Assembly (NCBI RefSeq): GCF_023091745.1
Contig: NC_068913.1
Location: 30,882,501 to 30,946,500 of the forward strand
Origin: Budorcas taxicolor
Taxonomy: Eukaryota; Chordata; Mammalia; Artiodactyla; Bovidae
Reading direction: 5' to 3'
Length of the DNA stretch: 64,000 nucleotides
Shown: piece by piece, positions 56,605 to 64,000 of the stretch
Numbering within the stretch: the first letter of the stretch is position 1
How the letters are laid out: each line of letters starts with the position of its first letter
Program-made: the position numbers and the translations under genes
The notes under the pieces: generated by a model
What the model was told of the DNA's origin: nothing
Seen by the model: the letters and a program-made list of their open reading frames with translations, nothing else
Database searches by the model: none

Positions 56605-57445
56605 TAGGCAAAATATAACAATGCCGTGTACTAGTGTGAGTTCTTGACTCTGCGCATATTGAGGGCAGAGGCCCAGAAAGAGAGTGAGCCTCACTATAAT
56701 GCAAAACAGATGTTAGTTTGTTAGATAAATTTTTTGGCAGATTTAAAAAAGAAGAGCTAAGTTAGCTTTATCTGGCATGTTTCAAGAATAAGGTAATCAA
56801 ATGTTCTAATTAATAGGGTGTTAATGTAAAAAACCAAACATGGACTATCCATTTAAAAACATTTAAAATACTACAAAATCCATTTAACACTAAAACTTAC
56901 TAATGTGATTAATTCATTTTTATTTCAACAATTATTTATAAATAACTTACTCTTTTCTTAGCTCTCTGCTAAGTACTGGTTTATTTTTTGGTTAAATTTT
57001 AGGAACTTATAATTCTTTAAGACAGTACTTATAAATATTTTTTTCCCTTCAGAGGTGTGACAGATGTAAGAGTTTATACTAACTCCATACCATGATCTGA
57101 AGGTGTTTTGGAAAGTAATAATATTATTGACAATAATTTGTTTCCATTGTATTTGCCACTTTCTCATATAAATTTAAAATACAGAGTGTCACATAAGATA
57201 TCTACCCCACTTCTCCACAAATTGAACTCTTAAGTCAAAAACTAAGAGGCTCTTTTGTAAATTTAAATGGTTTTCTTTCCTATCACTATAAGAATTTAGA
57301 AAATATCTAATTCTTCTCTTACATATCCTCAATAAAAATGAATTATGCCTCAGCATCTAGTAAGAGAGGCATTTATTTGTCAACAAAGTATCATTTCTAT
57401 GTCAATTGAGATGCTGAAAAAGTCTTCCTTATATTAAAGCAAAGC
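56605..57445. other. AT-rich non-coding, nothing recognised
   Basis: About 840 bp without a recognised element. Confidence 0.4.
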
Positions 57446-57447
57446 CT

Positions 57448-57585
57448 TTGTTGTTCAGTTGCTAAGCTGCAAAATCGTGTCCGACTCCTTACAACTTCAT
57501 GGATTGCAGCACGCCAGGCTCCTCTGTCCTCCACTATCTCCTGGAATTTGTTCTAATTCATGTTCATTGAGTCAGACATGAAAGC
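57448..57585 (-). mobile_element. BovB 3' terminal fragment, reverse
   Basis: TTTGTTGTTCAGTTGCTAAG through CACGCCAGGCTCCTCTGTCC to CATGTTCATTGAGTCAGA. It is about 140 bp long. Confidence 0.85.
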
Positions 57586-57699
57586 CTACCTCAAAGTTGT
57601 ACACAATATATTCATTATCTGATCACTACAAGCCACAGAACATAGGTTTTGAATTTTTCCATATAGCAATCCTATATACACTTGACAACAGCTCTTACA

Positions 57700-57895
57700 T
57701 CTTCATACATATATAATATATATACACACATACATACATACTTATACAAATATACACACACATAAAGAGTGTATGTATCTATACAGATATACATGTATAT
57801 ACATATATACATGTATGCATGCATATAAATTCATATGTGTGTTTATTTATATGTGTATGCATATGTATATATCTATACACACACACAGAAACAAA
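57700..57895. repeat. Degenerate TA/CA/CATA microsatellite
   Basis: Interspersed TATA, CACA, CATA and TATG runs over about 195 bp with no regular super-period that I can see. Confidence 0.9.
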
Positions 57896-57899
57896 GGCA

Positions 57900-59685
57900 A
57901 GAGAAAGTTATAAATAGGGCAAAACATAAACAATTTATAAATTTTGCACTAGTATTACAATACTTGGAAGTGTGAAACAATATCTAAATTAAAAGTTTTA
58001 TAAAAGTATTGTCATATGGGAAAATCTAAACTATTGTCTACTCTCAAAAAATCAAATTTTCTTATACCAAGGACTTACTATGCTATATTCATTATTTGGT
58101 AGCTACAAGAATGCGCATAAAACAGACAGTCATAAGGCTAGGAACTTTAAACTTACAAATACGCAACAATGAGTTATTTATAGTGATAGTTATATCAATG
58201 GCATTTTCTTCCCAACATTTTACTTCAAAGAGAAAAACATCTGAAGAAATGGTACTCTAGCGCACAGGGAATTTTTAGTTGAATAATTTTGTTTATACAA
58301 ATACTTAGGAATGTGTCTATTTATCTGCCAAATGAATACAAAACATACAGCATTTATCAGTTTCAAGAACTCTAAACCAGATCTGTGAGAAAGTATTTCA
58401 TTTTTAAACCTGAAACAAGAAGAAATTCAGCTAATTTGGGGTCAAAAATACATTTGCTGTATGTCTCTTAAGCCTCTGACAAATTATAAAATGCATTTCT
58501 ACTTTTGTTTTTGGCTAGGTCATATTGTATATAGTGGTTTCATTTTTCTTCTGTGGTGTGTTATTCTTCCTTGTTTCCATTTCTGGTTTTTAAATGAAAA
58601 CTCACAATCCTGCTGAGAACCCTCGCTTTCATACTGTTTTTGAAACCAGACTTTCATGATGAAGCCACAAACAACTCAGCAATAATGCACATTAAAGCAA
58701 CATGCTATTTTTAATTCATATTTTTGGGATTTGGCAAACAGCCATAATAACTTGACAAGTTACAGGCAGCCTAGCAGACAAAATCTAAACCTACATATGA
58801 ACTCAGATTTCTCATCATCTCCCTACTCACTGAAGGGATAACTTTCTTTATCCCTTCCTTCCTTTCATCTTTTTTTTCTTTCTTTCTTTCTTGAGTCTTT
58901 GAGGAAGTGGAAACCAAGACGTAGACTGAAGCTGGGCACTTCATGTTTCACAACCTTAGGGCAGAAGGAGAAAATAAATACTAATCAACTCTACAATCAG
59001 GAACTTTGTCATCTGAAGTCATAAGCAGACTTTGGCAATGTGGAGCCAAATGTGATGGTGGCAATGTGATTAGCCACCATCACAAATTCAAGAAAACCTT
59101 ATGTATATCCACATACACCCCATTGGTTTAGAATTGGGCGAGTAACACCCCAGGTATTCCCCAGGTGGAAAGGGACACTCCCTTGGAAGGGGGTGAATTC
59201 CCACTGGATGTCCCCATTTCTGTTGGGGATCTCAGCTCACATTCCCTCCATGGGGAGCCCCATGGGTTTCTTAATTGCCTTCTTCAGGGTTAGGAACAAA
59301 ATTGAGAACACTGCCAAGGTGGGGAAATCTAGAAAGCTCTTCATTGCTTAACAAAATAAAGGAGAAATTAAAGATTGAAAAATCTCTAGGATATTTCCAT
59401 TTATAGCTTCTATCTCTTAATTCACACAAATGACAAGATTTAATTTGTGTTACACTGAAGAGACTCAGGGATTATCATCATGAAATTTTCACTGGATATC
59501 CTATAAGTATAGCCCAGTGGTTATCTGTGCCTGTATGCTGTTCTTTAGATATATCTTTAGAAGTTGGTATTTTATTGATTGTACACATTTATAATAAGGA
59601 AGCATTTACATAGTAACAAGCTAGAAAAAATATATATACTTCCTCATACCATCACCACAGAAAATTTAACTGTTTTGTTTGTCGT
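57900..59685. other. AT-rich non-coding; TTTC tract
   Basis: No gene seen. A pyrimidine tract with (CTTT)n units lies at 58848-58892. The segment 59120-59280 is locally less AT-rich, with several C- and G-rich words, but is not recognised. Confidence 0.4.
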
Positions 59686-59689
59686 ACTG

Positions 59690-60470
59690 TTTTTTAATTC
59701 AAACATAGTCTCTTTCAGGATACAATGGAGAAAAGGTAGTCTTTTCAACAACTGATATTGGAACGACTAACTGTACATCCATACATAAAGACACACAAAC
59801 ACACACAAATGAATCTAGATACAGATATTATACCCTTCACAAAAATTAACTCAAAATATATCTCATCAGAACTGATTCAAATGTATTCTTTTTAATGGCT
59901 GAGTAATACTCCATTGTGTATATGTACCACTGCTTTCTTATCCATTCATCTGCTGATGGACATCTAGGTTGTTTCCATGTCCTGGCTATTATAAACAGTG
60001 CTACGATGAACATTGGCGTACATGTGTCTCTTTCAATTCTGGTTTCCTCAGTGTGTATGCCCAGCAGTGGGATTGCTAGGTCATAAGGCAGTTCTATTTG
60101 CAATTTTTTAAGGAATCTCCACACTGTTCTCCATAGTGGCTGTACTAGTTTGCATTCCCACCAACAGTGTAGGAGGGTTCCCTTTTCTCCACACCCTTAT
60201 AAACCTAAATGTAAAACACAACGCTACAAAACTCCTTAGAGATAACATAACAGAAAATCTAGATAATCTTGGGTTTGATGATGACTATTTAGACATAACA
60301 CCAAAGGCATGATTCATGAAACAAAGAATTGATAAGCTGAACTTCATAAAAATTCTAATTTTCTGCTCTGCAAAAGACAGGTTAACAGGATGAAAAAATA
60401 AGTCAAATGCTGGGGAAAAAATGTTTACAAAAAACCCACGTAAGTTATCTATATCTGCAAAAATAAGCCA
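59690..60470 (+). mobile_element. Old L1 ORF2 fragment, forward, split by a reverse L1
   Basis: The left part (TTCACAAAAATTAACTCAAAATA near 59836) and the right part (AACCTAAATGTAAAACACAACGC near 60203, then AAGCTGAACTTCATAAAAATTC) are consecutive parts of ORF2 near its 3' end. Frames are broken. Confidence 0.8.
59868..60202 (-). mobile_element. Ruminant L1 internal fragment, reverse
   Basis: ATGGCTGAGTAATACTCCATTGTG near 59897, GATGGACATCTAGGTTGTTTCC near 59955 and TTCCCACCAACAGTGTAGGAGGG near 60156 are antisense ORF2-end sequence. There is no 3' UTR or A tail at the left end, so this is not an ordinary target-primed insertion. The 92-codon frame here is L1 ORF2 remnant. Confidence 0.92.
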
Positions 60471-60519
60471 TCCTAAAAGTTAGTTACACCGCTATGCTAT
60501 TTTATTTCTTTCAATTCTA

Positions 60520-60930
60520 TGGGTTAATTTTCTGGTCCACTTAGTTTTGACTGGGATCATTCATGTAGCTACATTCAGCTGGCAATTCAGTTAGGGCTAG
60601 GACATCCAAGATGTCTTCATTTACATCTTAGTAGTTGCTGCTGGCTTCAGCTAAGATCCCTCCTTTTCTCTTCTATTTGGCCTTTATCCTCAAGGGCCTC
60701 TTTCCACATCCCTTTCACACAGAGTATCTTCAACTTCTCCAGATGGTGACTGTCTTCTAAATGAATGAAAAAGTTCATTCCACAATTTCTCTTAAGTACT
60801 AGGCTTAAAAGTTGCATCCTATAGGCCAAAATAAATCAAAAGGCCATAGTCAAGTAAAAAGTGTGTGGACTCTATCTTTTGATGTGTGAAGGGCCAAAGT
60901 CGCATTGCAAAAGAGTACACAGGATAGAGA
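60520..60930. mobile_element. Old mammalian repeat, probably LTR-type (unassigned)
   Basis: CAATTCAGTTAGGGCTAGGACATCCAAGATG near 60583 and GGGCCAAAGTCGCATTGCAAAAG near 60890 resemble the two ends of an old mammalian interspersed repeat. I cannot assign the family with confidence. Confidence 0.4.
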
Positions 60931-60934
60931 TCAT

Positions 60935-61525
60935 GGTGAGACACAATCTCCCAGGAACATATAATATGTTTCCATTGAACTTATTTTAAACTTAGATTGT
61001 TTCTGAAATTTTATATATTTGCAAATTGTAATAAACAAGTGTCCTGTATAAGTTTCTTTACAAGTTGAAAATATAACTTTAAGTTCCAAGTTTTTTTTAA
61101 TCAAAGGCCATATTATTAAATTACTAAAATCACACACACAAAAAAGATACATATTCCATTTGTGTTCCCCAAATAAAGATCTTCTTGATAATTTTTCAAG
61201 TGCTTCCAGCAGGGAGTGGGCATGGATTACATGTCCTGAAAAACTAGGTGTTTAATACACTAATAATAGTGACAATTATATGTAAACAATTATAGTTCAG
61301 AATTTGCCTTGACTACAGGGAAGCAATGGTAACTTCATTGATAAGGTCATTTAAACATAATAAGCATTCCTTTACTTGTTTGTTTTATTCTATATTCATG
61401 TGTTGTTAGCTATTTTTGCCCATTTATTTTCTCTTAAATTTTTCAGGATGTAAGAAATACATTGATTTTAAGTGGTTTTATGTTAATATCTAAAAAGAGA
61501 ACTCAAGAATGATGGACAATAACAT
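60935..61525. other. AT-rich non-coding, nothing recognised
   Basis: About 590 bp with no recognised element. Confidence 0.4.
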
Positions 61526-61529
61526 TACT

Positions 61530-61655
61530 GTCTTACAGATCAAGAAGCCAGAGCTGGGTAAAGTACCACATCTCACCCAAGGCTTTTCATCTTCAACACA
61601 AATCAGGAAGGAAAGGGAGGCACTTACACTGTGAGTTTCAAACCCAAACTAGTTT
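61530..61655 (-). mobile_element. MIR SINE, reverse
   Basis: TTACAGATCAAGAAGCCAGAG, then CTCACCCAAGGCTTTTCATC, is a diverged antisense MIR core. Confidence 0.6.
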
Positions 61656-61659
61656 CATT

Positions 61660-62070
61660 CATATCATAGAGTAAAAGTTCTCAAAAGGACTCAGGTTGGT
61701 AAATCTAAATCTAATGTATAGATAAAATCTTTTTTCCCCCCAAGATTACGAATTTTTCTGCCCTTACTGATACACATTTACTCAATCTTACTCTTATAAA
61801 CATATTCCTTTAAAAATAGCCAACAACTTTTTACCAAAAGATGTCTAAACACATGGTGGAGGAATCTTAGGGAAAATCCAGAGGTTGAAACCAATGTATT
61901 CCAAGAAAGGGACAGGAAATCAAATCACTAAATAAACTTACTATGTGTGTACTTGAAGTGCTGTTGGCTTTGTGCATGACTTGCTTATTGGTGATGTTAT
62001 GGATAAGGGCTCCAGTGCCCAAAACACAAAGCCAAATTGAAAGTAGGTGTTGGCAACAAAGTAAGGGTTT
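61660..62070. other. Non-coding, nothing recognised
   Basis: About 410 bp with no recognised element. Confidence 0.4.
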
Positions 62071-62075
62071 CAAGC

Positions 62076-62125
62076 AGAGTACAGTCCATGGGCTCACAAA
62101 GAGTTGGACATGACTAGCACACACG
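62076..62125 (+). mobile_element. Bov-tA 3' terminal scrap
   Basis: AGTACAGTCCATGGGCTCAC, then AGAGTTGGACATGACTAGCA. Confidence 0.75.
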
Positions 62126-62133
62126 CATGGATG

Positions 62134-62751
62134 TGAAGTCTTTATTTGCAGGGCGCCAAGTAAGAAGAACGCTCATGCTCGAAAGACTCAAACTCCCCAA
62201 TGGCTTTCAGGCTATGGTTTTTAAAGACAGTGTTAGGACAGAGGGTTGGAAGATATGTAACCAACTCATGGACTTTCTTCTGGTTGGTGGTGAGGTAATG
62301 GGGTGATGTTCTGGGAATCTCAGCCTTCTGGTTCCAAGCACTCAGGGGTCTAAGCCCTTGTGGGTCAGCATGTAATAACCATCTTCCACATGGGTGGAAT
62401 CTTAGTTTCTACAGAACAGCTCAAAGATATGCATCAGATTTCCATCTATATCGCTTCAGGAGGAATTAGGAGTTCTGTAACTCTAGTGTTCTAATTATTA
62501 AGTGCTTGAGCCTGCTCTTTGGAACTCAAAGAAGGACTAGGAAGACTCCTTTTTTTCTTTTCCTCCAAACAAGTAATGTGGGACAGGAGGAACTTTTATA
62601 TCTGGGAAGACCTCACAATGTCTTGATTGGTTTTAGTACCCCTCCCTTCTCCTTGTTTATCCTCAATCCAGAGGGGAACAGGCAAGACAGGAAAGCGAAT
62701 AAAGTTCTGGATAGAGATTAATCATAAACTCAGCTGGGAACTCAGTTTCAG
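62134..62751 (-). mobile_element. Possible solo LTR or other retrocopy, reverse
   Basis: The block begins TGAAG and ends TTTCA on the + strand, giving the TG...CA ends expected of an LTR. It has the base composition of an LTR and, on the minus strand, an AATAAA close to its 3' end (62141-62147 on +). The AATAAA lies unusually near the end for an LTR, so a 3' UTR-type retrocopy is an alternative. No flanking duplication is convincing. No coding region is associated. Confidence 0.35.
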
Positions 62752-62754
62752 GTG

Positions 62755-63080
62755 GACTTGGTTTCAGTGACATAGGCATGTTTCATCAATAATAGTTGCT
62801 AAATTTTTCTACATGTTCTGAGAGAGGAAATTTTTGCTTTTCAACATTCTAGACAATCCTCATTTTATTATGTATGTCTCAGTATGTATAATTTTCTAAA
62901 ACATAATTTCAAAGAATATATACTGAAGCATGAATGATTCTAACAGCTCCATAACTTACCCAATTCTTCTTTATGGGTAAAACAGGAAACTATAAAAGAG
63001 AAATAAAAAATTTGATATCACTTGTGGATTTTTTAATACATAGCCTCACTGTTATTGTTGGATCCAGTTAAACATTATTT
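62755..63080. other. AT-rich non-coding, nothing recognised
   Basis: About 330 bp with no recognised element. Confidence 0.4.
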
Positions 63081-63320
63081 TCTTTTTTTAAAATGATATT
63101 ATTTAGTTGGCTGTGTTGGATCTGAGTTGTGGTTCTTAGCTGCAACACACAGACTCTCTAGCTATGGCACTCAAGCTCCAGAGTACGCAGGCTCGGGAGT
63201 CGCAGCACTTGGATTAGGGGCTCTGCAGCATGTGGAATCTTGGTTCCCTAACTAAAGGTTACATCTGAATCCCCTGCTTTGTAAGGCCAATTCTTAACCA
63301 CTAGACCACCAAGGAAGTCC
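63081..63320 (-). mobile_element. CHR-like tRNA-derived SINE, reverse
   Basis: The tRNA head is at the right end on the minus strand (TTAACCACTAGACCACCAAG, then GGAAGTCCC). The body words CTTGGTTCCCTAACTAAAGG, GCTGCAACACACAGACTC and TTTAGTTGGCTGTGTTGGAT are of the CHR type found in cetartiodactyls. Confidence 0.85.
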
Positions 63321-63335
63321 CTTACTTATTTATTT

Positions 63336-64000
63336 GAAAGCATCAATTCTTCGGTGCTCAGTCTTCCTTACGGTCCAACTCTCACATCCTTACATGACTA
63401 TTGGAAAAACCAGAGCATTGACTAGACTGACCTTTGTCAGCAAAGAAATGTCTCTGCTTTTTAATATGCTGTCTGCAGCTTTGACTATACAGACCTTTGT
63501 TGGCAAAGTGATGTCTCTGCTTCTTAATATGCTGTCTAGGTTTGTCATAGCTTTTCTTGCAAGGAGCAAGTGTCTTAATTTCATGGTTGCAGTCACCATC
63601 CACACTGATTTTGGAGACCAAGAAAATAAAATCCATCACTGTTTCCACTTTTTCCCCTTCTATTTGCCATGAAATGGAGAAGGCAATGGCACCCCACTCC
63701 AGTACTCTTGCCTGGAAAATCCCATGGACGGAGGAGCCTGGTAGGCTGCAGTCCATGGGGTTGCTAAGAGTCGGACACAACTGAGCGACTTCACTTTCAC
63801 GCATTGGAGAAGGAAATGGCAACCCACTCCAGTGTTCTTGCCTGGAGAATCCCAAGGACGGCGGAGCCTGGTGGGCTGCCATCTATGGGGTCACACAGAG
63901 TTGGACACGACTGAAGTGACTTAGCAGCAGCAGCAGCAGATGGGATGATCATGATCTTAGTTTTTTGAATACTGACTTTTAAGCCAGCTTTTTCACTCTC
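63336..64000 (-). mobile_element. BovB LINE, reverse, with internal duplication; continues past window
   Basis: AAGCATCAATTCTTCGGTGCTC through AATATGCTGTCT (twice) and GCAGTCACCATCCACACTG to the BOV-A2 insertion, then ATGATCTTAGTTTTTTGAAT and TTTTCACTCTC at the window end. Within it, a block ending at 63474 and a block ending at 63537 are a 63-bp tandem duplication that keeps the minus-strand RT frame (71-codon remnant at 63390-63605). Confidence 0.93.
63676..63940 (+). mobile_element. BOV-A2 dimeric SINE inside BovB
   Basis: Two A monomers in tandem (GGAGAAGGCAATGGCACCCC... and GGAGAAGGAAATGGCAACCC...) joined by a CACTTTCACGCATT linker and ending in a CAGCAGCAGCAGCAG tail. BovB sequence resumes after it, with a few BovB bases apparently lost at the junction. 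Confidence 0.95.

Noticed and set aside
57700..57895. Possible CRISPR-like or satellite array
   Set aside because: There are no direct repeats of constant length with unique spacers; this is a degenerate microsatellite.
63382..63882. 166-codon reverse frame
   Set aside because: It runs through a BOV-A2 and BovB in antisense and is a chance fusion across repeats.

Overview
The repeat content points to a ruminant, most likely a bovid (cattle, sheep, goat or relative). The window is full of tRNA-Glu-derived Bov-tA SINEs, BOV-A2 dimers and BovB (RTE-type) LINE fragments, together with ruminant-type L1 3' ends and CHR-like SINEs. Under these lies an older mammalian layer: MIR, L2, old L1, MER5/MER20 (hAT), a Tigger-derived element, a mariner-like MITE and an MLT1 LTR. 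The sequence is AT-rich. I found no intact protein-coding gene, rRNA, tRNA gene, CpG island or CRISPR array. It reads as intergenic or deep intronic DNA.

Layout. 0-13 kb: single-copy AT-rich DNA with L2, MIR and MER5A fossils, three Bov-tA insertions and a BOV-A2. 13-16.1 kb: a nested block in which an L1 is split by a 5'-inverted BovB that itself carries an L1 tail. 17-29 kb: two long but decayed L1 copies on the + strand flank a roughly 1.6 kb reverse L2 and other L2 pieces. 30-32.7 kb: a cluster of five Bov-tA pieces and a BovB that splits an older repeat. 34.7-38.2 kb: two MIRs, two L1s in opposite orientation, and a MIR split by a Tigger-derived element. 38-45 kb: mostly unassigned DNA, a BovB tail, a tiny 5'-inverted L1 with a perfect 15-bp target duplication, and a CA/TA microsatellite with a 102-bp super-period. 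45.7-54.5 kb: an MLT1 LTR, a broken RPL6 retrocopy, two copies of a SINE-plus-flank unit about 5.8 kb apart, a SINE-L1 composite inside a MER5A, and a mariner-like MITE. 54.5-64 kb: MIR, MER20, further SINEs, a possible solo LTR, and a BovB with an internal 63-bp duplication and a BOV-A2 insertion.

The only gene-derived sequence recognised with confidence is the truncated RPL6 processed pseudogene near 46.9-47.5 kb on the - strand. Three other open frames (5.2 kb, 29.86 kb, 38.5 kb) lie outside recognised repeats and are listed as unproven. All other open frames I examined lie inside transposable elements or are short and look like chance.

The most informative signals concern retrotransposition mechanics: matching target-site duplications around inverted, chimeric, tailless or nested copies. 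I did not find evidence of a new multi-gene biological system. Family names come from memory of consensus sequences and were not checked against a database.
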